Assembly: GCA_002189035.1 (NCBI GenBank)
Contig: NEEC01000021.1
Location: 868,001 to 932,000 of the forward strand
Reading direction: 5' to 3'
Length of the DNA stretch: 64,000 bases
DNA from: Utricularia gibba
Lineage: Eukaryota > Streptophyta > Magnoliopsida > Lamiales > Lentibulariaceae
Each line of letters begins with the position of its first letter. The stretch's first letter is position 1. Below the pieces are notes generated by a model. That model did no database searches. It saw nothing but the letters and a program-made list of their open reading frames with translations, and was not told where the DNA came from. Positions 11,662 to 24,822 of the stretch are shown one piece after another. A program made the position numbers and the translations under genes.

Positions 11662-14258
11662 TTATTCATCGTTTGGTTCTTCGAGGATGGGAAGAATTCT
11701 CAGGGCAGATGAACTAAGATGCACTCCTCTGATGATGCCGTCATAGCTTGTCTTCACTTTATAGCAGAGGAGAAGTATCGAGTCCCACAGAGCTGTTCTT
11801 CCCTGCAAACCCAAACGGAGAAGCTAGTCACCACAGTAAATGAAGTATAATCGGAAAGAGAGAGTTCAGTGAAAGTGGTTACCTGGAAGGAGAACTGAGG
11901 TTTCTTGTCCCAGTACAATGCAAATACAGGGGGTTCTGTTTTCCAACAGCTAAAATACTAGCCCCAGGGTGCAACAGAGAAGGGACACCAGATAATACAG
12001 CAAGGTATTTTTCAGGGAACCTTTCCTTGGGTGGAAGACATCCAAGAAACAAAGGGTTCTTGCTCGCTTGTCCTCCGGAGTAGTTTGTTGGATCAACATG
12101 TAACATCCACTTTGGGCATTCCAGGAAAGCGCAAAACAGGTAAAGAAGCATGTGGGAATCACTTGGGAATTCAGGGTTCCATTTCTTATTTGCTGGGTCA
12201 TAGGCATCTTCGTTTCCGAGGTACTCGTAGTTCTTTAAACAAGTTCCTTCAGCAAGCTCTGCAGAAAAAAACAATCGGGGAAATTGCGAATGAGGATAGC
12301 CAGTTACGTGGAAAACATGATTCAATAAAACACTCACTTCGAATCCTCTGGACAGTGTAATCCTCTCGGATGCTATATGGAAGTACCCCTTTACCCCATT
12401 CTCCTTTCAGCAAAGAATGGAGCCTCTGATGCTCAGTAATGGCATCAACGCACTCTTGTATGAGTGGAATTGAGGTAGCAAGTTGAGAAGATTGCTGTAA
12501 ACTGCTTGCTGGTTGCCTCCCTGTTATCATAGAAAAACCATGTAGGGTGCAATGGATATTTCATGTGAAGGGGAATGAGAGATAAATCCAATAAATTACT
12601 GCAGCATACAAGTATCAAGAACTTGAGCAAGAGTGGCACGAAGCTGGTGGAGAAGCGTATCCTCATCTACAGCGGACGCAGGCTTCCATTCACTGGTTGT
12701 TTCCATAGAAGATTTCCCAGGTGTACTTGGAGCATCACTACCAAGCTGCCTAATTGTAATTGGGATATTGAGTTTAGCTGCTGCTTCAATAACCTAAGGA
12801 TAATCCATAAGGGAGTGGAGAAAGAACATCTCATCAGTGACATCACTTACAAAAAAAAAAAAAAAAAAAAAGATCAAACCTTACCTTCAAGTGGCTCTTC
12901 TCAATCTTACTAAGAAGAGGATTAAGTAGAACCGCTGAAAACCACTGGCGGAGCCGGTCACGCCATTGTTCGATATTAAGATAAACACCCAGTCTTTTAA
13001 AAGCTTCAACTGACTCCTCCATTAACATTGGAGGGGGAAGCTCTCCCTCTCCTTTCTTTGGAGGAGTTTTAAACTTTTGGGAGCCAGGGGACATCCTGAC
13101 TGCCCGCAAGGGGGTGCTTCTTGTGGTACCAGAAGCACTAGCAGATCCAGGAGTTTTGAGGCTCAATACACTTAATGTGGGCGGTGGAGTCGTCATTTTA
13201 CTAACTGCATCAAACACTTTTTCATCTTCATCAGCCAAAAATTTCTCAAGCTCTTCCTCTGATGCTATATCTTTATGTAAAGCACGACGCCTACTTGATG
13301 ACCAAGGGGTGTTAACCACCTGATCAGCACTCACTGAAGAGGAAAGTGATCCATTATGATGAGCATACATAGAAGGTGAAGAGGGAGACTTCGATGGTGA
13401 GGCAAAGGTATTTTTTCTGCCACCATCACTGTTAGTCAATTTATCAGCATTCTTTCTGGATAATGGACCTGAGCTTGTGATTGACTGATGACTGGGGATG
13501 ATTGGAACAGAGAATGAAGGAGAAACAGTTTTAGATTTACGAGTATCCTTTAAAGAATCTTCAGAAACAACAGCAACCTTCGATCGCAATCCCAGAAGGC
13601 TAAGTTGCCGTTTAGTAAGGTGCATAAGTTCCTTTTTCCCTTCAGCTGGAGAATGAACTAAAACATCAGTAGAACTTCTTTTTCTCCACAGCGATACTGC
13701 GTTGGCAAAAGCAAGCAACGACCCAACCAAGACAAAACTCGCGACAGTGGACACGATCCGCGGCCAAATACCCGCTGTATTCCCCAGATTTCAATATTCA
13801 CAGAGTCATTATCACAAACACATTAAGAGCCAAAAAAACCTAACGGAGGAACCTCACTTACCAGAAGCATTTCGAGGAACAATGAAATTCATCTTAGCTG
13901 CTTTCACCCTGTAATCACATTCGGTCATAAATCACAACCACATCCCAAGTTCAATATAGAAAAGCAAACATGAACTGATTTCATCCAACTTCAAGCAACA
14001 GGAAGAAACTTAGCAGGAATCAATCGCAATAAAAAAACGAGAAGGTCCATTATCAGGAGGAGACATACCACATAAGAGATACGATGAGCGTGAGAACAGA
14101 TGCAGAGGATAAGAATAGCAGGAAGAAGAAAGTAGAGGCCGAGGGCGGAGGCTGCTGGAAGTTAGAGCAGCGGAGAGAGCCACGTTCTGGTAAACAGTGA
14201 ACTTTGACGCCTTCGGCGTCGCCGCTGTCTGCTGATGCCCAGCGACACCCGTACCCAT
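11662..14258 (-). CDS. TMEM209: TMEM209 / cytochrome b561 N-terminal-like membrane protein
   Basis: Nuclear-envelope-type membrane protein related to animal TMEM209; the Pfam family is named after cytochrome b561 N-terminal region. Seven exons: 14069-14258, 13862-13908, 12885-13774, 12610-12793, 12338-12520, 11883-12258 and 11662-11802. They give about 670 aa once two single-base gaps are allowed. The N-terminus has SKFTVYQN and then a membrane segment (LLFLSSASVLTLIVSLMW, visible only after the first correction). A second span follows in exon 3 (ASFVLVGSLLAFANAVSLW). The middle is Ser/Pro-rich and disordered. The conserved C-terminal domain holds KNYEYLGNED, LFCAFLECPKWMLHVDPTNY and LPPKERFPEKYLAVL, and ends in GRTALWDSILLLCYKVK. 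Gaps fall in the G runs (plus strand) 14143-14145 and 11929-11933. Intron 12794-12884 contains a run of about 20 A. Confidence 0.88.
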
Positions 14259-14977
14259 CACCGCACCGGCGGAGTCGACGGAACGCTGTGCTTTCCGGCC
14301 GTTAGGGCTCCAAAATTTGAAAATCCGCCGTCTTCGAGATCCAGACGTGGATTTAATTTTGGTTATGTCAACCCGACCCGACAGAAACTTGACCCGGAAA
14401 ATCTGAAAATTCCAACTCTGTAGTTGGTTCTTGAATAGTCTCTCTAAATTTGACCCCCAAAGTTGATGATTTTCGTTTATGCATTGCTTATGCCTGTGAT
14501 GTGTATGATGAAATGCTTGAGCGAACTTTGCTTCTTATCTATCGTTCTTAGTATGGATTACGAATTCGCTGTTGGTAATCGGAAAAACTCGGTTAATTTT
14601 CATGGTGAATGAAGCAGATTTGTTGATGGGTTCTCCTTGATCTGTGATGTTACTGCGATGGGATGAGGCTGTCGCCGGATGCAGAGAGAAATGAGCGGTA
14701 ATGGCAGCTTAATTGACTGCAAGAACTGATAATGATGCCAGGAATTTTTTGAGTAGCAAGCAGAAGACTACAAAGAGCATGAACTAAAAGCCCCTGCTAA
14801 GGGAAACCCTGCCGCAATCCACCAGCCAGGAGCTTCAAAGGGAAACCATGTTTCGGAAGGATCAGTCTTGATGTTCACATAAACGAAGGACCAACCAGTT
14901 TATGTGAACATGGCAAGCTCAACTCTGGACAGGGGAGAACAGCAAGCTTGATTCTGAAGTGTCCAGCTTCTACAGTT
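14259..14977. other. TMEM209 promoter and ARF4 3' flank
   Basis: A 719-bp spacer between two minus-strand genes. It holds the promoter and leader of TMEM209 on the left and the ARF4 3' UTR on the right. No reading frame I can support. Confidence 0.6.
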
Positions 14978-17900
14978 TCAGATACTCCGTGAGTACTCCG
15001 GCTGCCCGACCGAAGGGGACTTGGACAGATCCAGGATGGATAATGGTGCTTCTTCCAAGCAGCTCTTGGCATCATCGCTGTTGGTAACAATGGACAACTT
15101 CTCCGCTTCCTCCTGAGTGTATAAATGGAGCTTCGTGGCAACTTCAATGAACTCGCTGCAGTAACAGGAATTGTGGGAAATTGTTAGCATGTGTGCAGAC
15201 AGACTAGGAATCTGTTATAGGAGCTACTAAACTGCCAAGGGTAGTCGCCAACAAGCAGCATATCGTTCTCACTGTCCACAAACAGCACGCGCCACCCCTT
15301 GTCGGGATCGCGGAGTAGGCCGTCCATGCCGAAGAGTCTCTCCAGTTCGATCAGCAAATCATCATAAGAGTCCAGCCTCGAGAGATCAACCCCTCGCCCC
15401 ACCAAGCTGCCTTGCTTGTGAACCTTGTAAGTCAGGAGGAGAAATGAAGTTCAGTTACTCAAGAAACGCAGGAATGCACAAGCACTGGTATGGTTGAAAA
15501 GCTCACCTTGATGCAGCTCCTTTTACTACCACCCTGTATACTACCAGTTGCTGGATCTTCAGCCAACGAAAAACCGAATATTCTACATGCTGTAGCTTTG
15601 TCTTTTGATGCATCATGATCACCCGTTGTGCTGTTGAAGTGTGCAGGAGATGCAGTAGGTGCAGACGCTTCCTCCACTGCCGTGTGTTCATGAATCACTC
15701 CTTGCGCACCAGCATTATCCCCAGAGTTTGGAACAAAAACATGATTCAGGAGGTGGTTGTTCAAGAGGTTCGATGGAACCGGAGGGTCAACTGGTTTCAG
15801 AGTTGTCAAGTTTCTGGCACCTTCCGAGGCTAGAGGGTAGAAGATCATCGGAGACAGGCCATTAGAGGGGTATACATTGTAACCAAGTTCTGATTGGAAC
15901 CAAGCACCGGGATTCAAATCCTTGTTCCCAGTTAGAGATCTTAATGAGCAAATTTCTTGACCTTGCAAGACCTTTGGACACCAGTTTGATTCCAGAAAGC
16001 CTGTGAAAGTTGTGGGAGCATGGGGGTTCAACACAAGCTCACCATACCCTTTGCTATCCACCATGTTCATCGCATGGTTTGGCGGCATTTCAAAATCGAG
16101 CTTGCGATTCATCCAATCGGTTCTATACAGAGGTGGCACTAAACCTGCATTTTCTTGACCTTGCAAGACCTTTGAGGGTCGCATGGACTCCTCAAAGTTG
16201 AAAACTGCACCCCCTCCTGCTGCAAGAATGTCTGGACTCAAACCAGATGATGACAATACTGTGAAAAAAGCTTCTCAAATGGTAAGAGACCTGTACCAGT
16301 GAGCGAGCAGTCATGCTTCAGTTTCTTGACTCTGGGAGATGAATCCACACTCAATGGTACATAGTTAGCAGAGAAACTGATTTCCCATGGCGAAACACGG
16401 TCCTGATGGTTATTCAAGGCATCGACGTCCCACCGAACCTGCGAGACTCGCAACGACAACCAAAAAATAAGACCGCAAGGGTGAGAAACTGCAAATCAAG
16501 ACTGATTGAAGCAAAAGCATACCATGATGGATCTCCATTTTGAGTTAGGCCAGCTATAGGGATCTGCATCACAGACTGCTGTAACAACACCACTGGAAGG
16601 AAAGCAGAGAAGCAATGCATATATTTAGAAGAAAACAGGGGGATCAAAACAGCATTTCAATCATTCAAATTGAGCACAACCTTCTCTCAGGAGAATCATC
16701 ATGGTTGAATCTCATCTTGAATGATGTTCCAATAGGAATCTGGTTTGCTGTTGATATCACATATTTTCTATAGGGGATAACAAAGTCAGCATGGCTTGCC
16801 CTGCACCAATGGGTCAATCCATTAGATTAACAAGTATCAGAATACTGCATCAAAGCTTTGAGAGGACTGCCATGTTACCTTGGGCTGCAGAAAACAGAAA
16901 AGGGGCTGTTGCTTGAATATGCATATGCAACTGCAGATAGTACATTGGCATAGGAGTTGTGGCTTTTACTAACTGAATCAGGAAGGCTGTTTCTTGATCG
17001 AGCAGCCCTCCGAACCCCCAGCCGTAGCTCTCCATCTTCTCCCCTTCATGATCAGATACAGTTGAAGATGAGTTCTCAATAGGAGGATGAAGGAACAAAC
17101 TCAGGTAACATATACCTCAAAAAGAGAACAGCATCACCGGATACAAGATTCTTTTGTCCAACGAAAATGCTCCACCCTGTAGTCAGCAAGTGCCGCCTTG
17201 GCTGGCCTGCAATGTTAGAAATCAGGCATTCCTCAATGAGAAGCAAGGAAAGTCGAAATCTTACCTCTGTAGATGTGTCTGAACTTCCATGGCTGTCCAT
17301 GTAGATCTTTAGCGGTGAGTTCTTGAGAGGGCCTTTGTTCTTTATAATCCTACATAAAGTTGTGATCTCAATGAAACTGGCTGTGGCCATAACAGGCCGG
17401 GAACTCTTTAGAAGGAAGGCTGAGTAAAAACCAGAGGAGGGAAGCAATCTTCAGCTGCTCTTCGAGGGACAGAGAATCCGCCATGAGTGCTTGTGTCTGA
17501 AGCAGTTAGAGTCTTGCAGAACATGTGGGAAGCTGATTTTGAGGGAAAGGCCTCAACTTCTCCATCACTGGAGCCATTTTCACCATCAAATGCCATCTAT
17601 GTAGCACACAAACACTGTCATTATCCAAAGTTGGTGTATAATGGCAAGCAATGTCTGGACATGTATAAAGAAACTGCTACATGGTTAGTTCCACAGGACA
17701 AAGGAAGCAAGCTTTAGATAACATTAACCTCCATGAGTTGAAAAATTGAACCACAGCAGAAATAAGTGAACCTTGAAACAACCCAATTCTCTAATAAGTA
17801 CTTTCATAGTACCTCAGGCACAGGAAGCAAAGTCAGCTTAGCGTAAACTTCATCATTTTCCCTGTTAGCCTGTTTCAATAGATCAACAAGGTCAAGGACG

Positions 17901-18353
17901 AAATTTAGACAAGATTCAGGGTAGTTTCAGAAGAGATCGAATGAGCAACTAAAAGATCTGACATTGAAAAAATGGTTCTTACAAGTAGCTCAACATCTAC
18001 AACTCTGCAGAAGATCTGAGGGGGACTCCAAAAGCACCCATCTCCACAGAAGAAACTGATGAGGCAGAGAAAGTCTGCTCCAAGTGGCCTTGAGGAAAAT
18101 AGACCACGGCATTCCCTTTCTTGGGCAAACTTGTAAGAGGACCCGCGCAAGCATTCCAGAGCTCCTTACAGATTGGAGCAGAAACGGAAGTTGGGGAAGA
18201 AGAGCCAGAAGCAACATTCGAGGAGCAAGAGGAGGATGAAGCTGATAGACAGCCATGAACACAATTACCACCTTCAAATCTGTCACACATTCCTCCATAA
18301 ACGCAGTCACTTTTCTCCTTCTCGCCTAAAGCGTGATTCAAATCAATTCCCAT
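14978..18353 (-). CDS. ARF4: AUXIN RESPONSE FACTOR 4
   Basis: Nuclear transcription factor binding auxin-response elements, known to act in leaf polarity and phase change. Eleven exons: 17983-18353, 17813-17869, 17432-17596, 17265-17349, 17116-17206, 16879-17043, 16681-16800, 16523-16592, 15507-16438, 15233-15423 and 14978-15155, about 808 aa. Order: Ser-rich N-terminus, [13 protein letters not shown] dimerisation segment, B3 DNA-binding domain ([32 protein letters not shown]), ARF domain ([19 protein letters not shown]), middle region, then a C-terminal PB1 domain ([17 protein letters not shown] with its lysine, and the acidic DSENDM loop). The PB1 domain separates it from ETTIN/ARF3, which lacks one. 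KVLQGQE occurs twice and marks the tasiR-ARF sites. The B3 segment reads [13 protein letters not shown], where relatives usually have VEW or NEW. One-base gaps at 18020-18024 and 16264-16269 break the raw frame. Confidence 0.93.
15954..15974 (-). promoter_or_regulatory. tasiR-ARF target site 2 in ARF4 mRNA
   Basis: Same 21-nt core as site 1, 198 bp further along the mRNA, again encoding KVLQGQE. Two sites at about this spacing are the arrangement known for ARF3 and ARF4. Confidence 0.9.
16152..16172 (-). promoter_or_regulatory. tasiR-ARF target site 1 in ARF4 mRNA
   Basis: The plus strand matches the tasiR-ARF core (TTCTTGACCTTGCAAGACC) over its whole length, so the minus-strand mRNA is complementary to it. 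The site encodes KVLQGQE. TAS3-derived tasiR-ARFs are known to guide cleavage of ARF2, ARF3 and ARF4. Confidence 0.9.
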
Positions 18354-21300
18354 GGATTACCTCAAAGACAACTTTATTACTGGGGTTTTCTTTTTCCCCG
18401 GAAACAAAAACAGTGAATCGAAGGACTAGAGAAAAGGGTCAATAAGAGAAGTGTGAAGAAATCAAATTGCGCTTCATAAGGTTTAAAGGGCGTGAAAGAA
18501 AGTCCCAGTTATGGCCAAAAACAGAAAAGCCTCTGACTTTAAAGCAAGAAGCCTCAGAAGGATGTATTTTCACATGACAAGAAACAGCGAGAAAAGTCAT
18601 TCATTCATTCAACCCACAGAAGAAAAAGAAGCAGAGCACTGTGCCTGCAATCAAATAAATAACGAGAAATTCAAAGCATGACTCCCCTCCCATCAACAGT
18701 TCTTTCCAAGGGAAGCAGATGATTGATACACTGATGCCGCCTGCGAAGCCCAGATGGAAAAAGCCAATGTGGTGGTGCCCCCTTTTCGATTCACGCCCTT
18801 CCTTTATATGCAAGATGTGTTGTCTTTGTGTGGTTGCTCCCACAGGGCAGTGAAGCCTGAAACGCGCGAGACAGAGAGAGAGAGAGATCTGTAGAGTAGT
18901 GGGGACAGTCAAGCCAACCCCCACCTTCCTCCTCTTCCTTGTTTTAAATCCAGTAGCTTAGTATCTACCATCTAACCACAACACCATCACAGGATTGTTT
19001 GAAAAAGAGTCCACTTGCATCTACATCTTGAAAAATCAACTGCAACTAGAGTAATTTACAACACAGAAAATCACTTCCAGAAACCCTTTTTTTCTACCAT
19101 TGAACAACCCCATGACAACAACCCTAAACTTTTCTTCATTGAATGCCAACAAACTGACTTTACCATCCCATCAAAAAGAGCAACCACCATCACTTGTCCC
19201 CGACTCATCATTCTTCTTGTACTTCGTATTCAAATGAAATATATTTCCAAATTACCAGTAAAAAAAATACCCAGATTTCCAACACTTTCTGATAGCTGAA
19301 TTAAGATAAAAAAAATATTTATTTAATTTAAAATTAATATAAAGGGGTTCATTTTTTATTTATTAGGTAGAAAAAATTAGAAATATCTAATTATGAATAT
19401 AAAATTTATATTATATAATTATTTAAATAATTAAATATATTAATTAACATTCAAAAAACATATTCAATCAAAAACACCTTGAGAGTTTTTCAAATTTATT
19501 TCGCATCATTTGAAGGTTGAAAGATGGTTGACTATATTTTTATTATTATGTTAAATTTATTACGTACTGATGATCATTGACTTAATGTTATTTAATTTAA
19601 ATTTGATTTTTAATAACTTGATGCTTTTAAGTTTTGATTTTGTGTTGTTTTTTAATTTTGAAAATATTTCAAGTTTCGTTACGTTTTTAGTTAAAAATTA
19701 CTTTATTTATAAATAATTTAAATATTATAAATTGAAATTACCCTAACTTACTTAAATTACTAATCCACGTAACCACATCTAAATATTCTAACCCATAAAT
19801 CGAACCCAAATTATAATAATTATTAAATACAGCATAAAATATATTTTCATTTGATTTCTTTTTTTAAATAATTTTCTCGTAATTTAAAAATATATATTTT
19901 TGGGAATTGGATAACGATTATCAATTTTCTTAAACATATAGTACTGAAATTAGATGCGTAGGTGGACAAGAAAAGTGTAGTGTGGAGACAGGATGATAAT
20001 TGCATGTTTTATACAATAAATTATACGGATTCCTAGTGCCCTTTTGATTCTCCTCAGTACGCTTCTATTCAATACACAAAACCAACGGCCACAAAGCTTT
20101 AAATGACGTCAACACCCCCTCACACACCCAATTTATTTATTATAATAAAATTTATTCTACATGTTTTTTTAAAATAATTCAAATGTATTTTTTGAATAAA
20201 AACTGCATGTTTTGTTTTATTTACTACATAATAAATAATAAAATGAATAGCTTTTTAACCTTCAAGGCAAAAGGGAATATGATATGCATCGCCATGGTTC
20301 ACACGTGCGGGCGTCCACGTGGCAACGACATCTGGAATCTGGGCGACCACACCACGGAGCAGGAAGAACGCTATTTTTTTAATAAAAAATATTTGTCGTA
20401 AAAAATGGGAGGTTTTCACCATGAATCAATAGACCTGCGGCTTTGGCGCTGGTTGATTGGGCCCACTTGTCATGTAAAGTACACATCGCCTAAATAGCAA
20501 CGAACTTGAAATTACCCTTTTATTTACGGTGAATAACCAAATTGCCACTCGCCACGTCATCCACCCCTCAATTTGTCACCACCCAAAGTTTATATTATAA
20601 TATTTTGACATCCAAGTATTACGATTTTACGTTTTACTTTTTAGTTAAATTGCTTCATATAATATTATAAGGATACTTCTATGTATGCACATATCCTCGT
20701 TAGTTCGTAATTAATGCAGAATAACGTCATTAGACCTTGTAATTAGGTTAACCCCTTTTACGATAAATATTTTTTTACTATTTATTAAAATAGAGCATTT
20801 AGTTTCTAATATTTGTCGAAAATATAAAGAAAGTTAATAAATATTTTGAAATTCACGCACGAGTGTCATAAATGAGATCCAGCGTCTCCCCATGCCTCTG
20901 AATTTAAATGAAATTGTCCCTTCTTTTTTAAAATAATAATGATATTTTCCCGACTGGTAAAACCAAGTGAATGACTTTTTTTTACTGCAGTAAAAAAGAA
21001 CAAGGAGGGGTAATAATGGAACGTGACGGGCAGACTGCAAAGGAGCTGCCCTGAAAGACGGGTAACAGGATAAGCATGAAATCTGTATGAATGTCTGGGT
21101 ACTGTAGATAGACACGTCGCCTTCTCTCTAGATGCACGTAACTGTACTAAACAACAAATTTCCCCATTTTTCGAAATGAAATATTTTATAAATTCCTTCA
21201 AATTTGGTCATTTTCATCCAAATTTATAAGTTTTTTTTTCATACTTCAAAAATTATTGTACGAAAATAACCTGGATTTAAGAACGGATGAATGACCACTT

Positions 21301-23903
21301 TTAGATCAAAATATTAAAATTGGAGTTTCTTAGTAAGAACTTCAATATTAAAAATGTTTTGTTTGAAGTAATCTGATGATGGGTGAACTTATGGGAAGAC
21401 AATTCAAAAATAATTTTAAAATTAATTGTAAAAATAATTCTATACAAAAAAATACTTTTAAAATTAATTTGAAAAAAGTAATAAATAGGTTAATGTTAAT
21501 TATTAGTTATGTTTTTCTAAAATAATTTTAAAAAAATAAAAATAACTTTCAAAAATTTTCCAGAAAACGAAAAAAAACATATTAGAAAGTATAGATGAGT
21601 CGTTACACTCGTTGCGTTCACAAAAACAGTTGCAGAATTTCCAGGTGGGCAGGGGCATGTGTGGCGTGGAGTGGATGAGAGGCACCAGACGTGTTGGTGC
21701 TGGGTGGGGAGGGGAGCCCCCACTATCTGCGGGTACAACTTGCTGTGCTTTAATCGAGCCATGTTTGTCGGGGGACCGCCCCGACCCGCCCCGGCCCGGC
21801 CCTCCTCTTCCTCCTACTCCTACTCCTGCTGCACCCACACTGCAGCATCATCATGCCTCCATTTAATTCATGTGACATGAGAAGGGGACGCGCCCACCAC
21901 TTTATCGTCCCCTTATTTGAATTTACCATTTCTAAATTTTACTCTTTATTTACATTATGAAAAACCAAAAGACTAATGAATTCAAATTGAACCGGATCTG
22001 TTCCCACCTCATTCGATTCGGTTCGTTAATTTTTCAGAACACCAAGCCTCGGGGAGTGGTAGTTTTGCATATGGTGGGTGTGTGGGGGAGTTACTGAATT
22101 TAGATTGGAATTAAGAGGTTGTTTGATATTAGTATATTAGAATGTTTAATAATTGTGTAATTAGGTATGTATATACTTGTTATGGGTGAAAATCAGTATC
22201 CGAAAAGGAGGTCGATTTTTGGATTATGGGTACAGTCGGATATGCCACACCTGGTTGGGTTTTGGGTGCTTTACTCGGTTCGTTTAGCAGAAATGAAAAT
22301 AGGTGGAGATTTTTACGTGTAAACTTTTAGAGAACGGAAAAATCACGAAGCTGTCGGAGTTTGTCGAAAAATATTTTCATTAGACGTAAGTGAGGGAAAG
22401 ATGTAGGTTGGAGGGCTTACAATTGAACCTCTCTTTCAGAATTTCTCCTTTTTATAGAAGAGTTCGATTTAACCGAATCCTGAATTTGTAGATATCGGTT
22501 GCTTCTTGTGCTTGTACTGTGATACTAATTTTCAGATGATCGCTGCCTGCCCTTCTGTAATTCAATCACTTTTAAGACTATGAAATACGGTTGGTGTTGT
22601 TAAATATCTTACACGTATTGATCTATCGGCCGGTACTATCCCATCAAAATACCTTTTGGCAACTTTTTAGAGACCAACTAACCGCATTCGATTTGTACCC
22701 CATCAATACTAAATCGTTACAGCGTTTAATATTCGAAAATAAAAGTCTAAGTATGTGAATGGTATTTCATTTGTGTATATCATTCACTTGATTAAAAAAT
22801 GTGTACGTGAGTAGTATAATCACATAAGATTAGCATACAAATATTAGTTAATAAAACAATGATTTATGTGTAAAATTAGATATAAATATTATGTATTATA
22901 CTATCGAATAATCTTTAAAAAGAATAGAAGACAGGAGCGGTTTGACAAAGGGGCAAGAGTAGGAGGTGGGGGGGAGTAAAGGGGGCGGATGGAGGGACAA
23001 CCGGGCCGGCCGTTGAAACCGACCGGTCCCTCAGACACGGGCGTTCGCCCCTTTAGGCCATTAATTGTGCTGTGCCTCCACAATAACGTCTCATGCTTGT
23101 CTACCCGCCATCTACTACTATTATTATTATTAATTAATTAATTTCCATAAATATCTTACAACCATTGACGTGAAACATTATTTTACTGTGGGAATGGTGA
23201 TTTCGAACATTGTTGCATTTTAATTTCTATTTTATATATTTATAATGTGTTTGGTAGATGATATTAAGATAATAAAAATTAATTAATTTATATTTATATG
23301 AACATATGTAATTTTTCGATTTTACTATCATATCATCCTTGAAACCATAGGAAATCTATCAAATGAGGTGTGGCCCACATATGTCCATTTATTGGGCTGG
23401 ACAAAAGCAGACACAGATAACAAGGCCCAATATGCTGACCCAGGCCCAGACACAAAATGACCCATCGCTGGGGACGACGAGGTGAACGCTTTCTTTACTT
23501 GAGAAACCGAAGGGACAAACCAGGAAGACAATGATTTGGTGGTAATGATTTTGTGACGAAACGCGGACTGGTGACCAGAGAAGTACCGGGTAGCTGGATT
23601 TGGTGAGCAATATCATGCGAGAAAGCATTTACTTGCAGAGGGGAATCGGCAATGATCGAGGCGGAAGGATGGTTTGGGTGTGGCTACAGCAGGAGAAAGA
23701 TGATCTCATCAATGGGGTATTTGCTTTTCGAAAAGCTTCAGGAGAAAAGGCACTGTATGAAGGGGTATAGTTCGAGAACAGATCGGCGAAGTAACGAGCA
23801 GCAGTGAAAATGATTATCATCGGAATCTAATGTTCACGGAAAACCCAATGAAAACAATAGGAAAACAGGGGAACTTGGGAAGCGTAAAGGCAGGCTCACC
23901 AGG
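18354..23903. other. Long AT-rich intergenic region
   Basis: About 5.5 kb without a gene I can support. It starts with the ARF4 leader and upstream region, including a short GA repeat at about 18879-18893. 19300-21600 is very AT-rich. Two ACGTG G-box cores sit within 30 bp at about 20301-20323, and TGACGTCA occurs at about 20104. GC-rich islets lie at 21640-21850 and 22960-23060. A segment at 21500-21575 resembles one end of the MITE-like family seen at 49390 and 63001. The right end holds the 3' flank of RPL12. Confidence 0.6.
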
Positions 23904-24404
23904 TCACTCTTCAGGAATTTCCACATCGCCGTCGGTGATCTCCTGCTGCAAATCCTTGGGGTCCTTCCCATCAACAGTGCACCCCACGGAAACACAGGTG
24001 CCCAAAATCTCCTTCACAGTCCCGCCCAAATCCTTAGCCATCGAACGAGGCCTCATAATCCTGGCAATGTCAATGACGTCATCCAATGAAATGTTCCCAT
24101 TATGCTTAATATTCTTGGTCTTTTTCCTGTCCCTCTCCGGTTCCTTGAGCGCCTTGATGACCAGAGCCGCGGCGGAGGGGACGACGGTGACTTTCGCCTG
24201 ACGGTTTTGCACGGTTAGCTTGACGGTGACGCGGAGACCCTTCCAATCCTTTGCGGTTTCCTTGGCGATGTCTTCACCGATTTTCTTCGGGGACAGACCG
24301 AGAGGTCCGATCTTCGGAGCCAGCGAACTCGCGGCGCCGACCTCACCGCCGGTGACGCGGACGAAAACGTCGACAACCTGCGTCGGATCGAACTTCGGCG
24401 GCAT
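23904..24404 (-). CDS. RPL12: 60S ribosomal protein L12 (uL11)
   Basis: Cytosolic large-subunit protein that forms the base of the P-stalk at the GTPase-associated centre. Intronless, 166 aa, start [13 protein letters not shown], the first true ATG in the leader. Conserved features are [21 protein letters not shown] with the Pro/Lys-rich N-terminal arm, the basic [15 protein letters not shown] segment, and the C-terminal [15 protein letters not shown] with its two cysteines. It ends [12 protein letters not shown]. Intronless L12 genes of this length are usual in plants. The frame is intact. It shares a short divergent promoter with the S40 gene. Confidence 0.96.
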   Translation of the reverse strand: MPPKFDPTQVVDVFVRVTGGEVGAASSLAPKIGPLGLSPKKIGEDIAKETAKDWKGLRVTVKLTVQNRQAKVTVVPSAAALVIKALKEPERDRKKTKNIKHNGNISLDDVIDIARIMRPRSMAKDLGGTVKEILGTCVSVGCTVDGKDPKDLQQEITDGDVEIPEE

Positions 24405-24822
24405 CTTCTCGGCGGCGGCTAGGGTTTTCAAACTGGAGGCAGAGTGGAGCAATTAGGGGATAAATTGCAATAGAGCCTGAGGGCGGCCGCATTCTGGATT
24501 CTCCCTTCCAACAAACGTTTGGGCCACTGCGATCACCAAACGACCCATTTCCGTACCAGGTCCAATGGGGTAAAAATTATATTTTTATTATTGTAAATAA
24601 TCAAAAAAATGTGAAACACGAAATATATTGAACATGCTTTTAATCCATCGAAATTAATAAAAAAGCCACGTCACCATAACCACGACGTTGTCGAGTACGT
24701 CATTTCGGGACCCGAGTTTACATATTCCGTGTGTAGTATAAATCCACGACTCCTCCCCCATTTGCGACCACCGACATCGGCAGCATTCTTCGAAGTCCGA
24801 TCGCCCGTTCAATTCCAGACAC
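24405..24822. promoter_or_regulatory. Divergent promoter RPL12 / S40
   Basis: 418 bp between two start codons. On the RPL12 side a telo-box (AAACCCTA on the minus strand, 24420-24427) sits in the leader, and a TGGGCC site-II core lies at about 24518-24523. Both are typical of plant ribosomal-protein promoters. On the S40 side, TATAAAT lies at about 24738, some 85 bp before its ATG. Confidence 0.7.
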
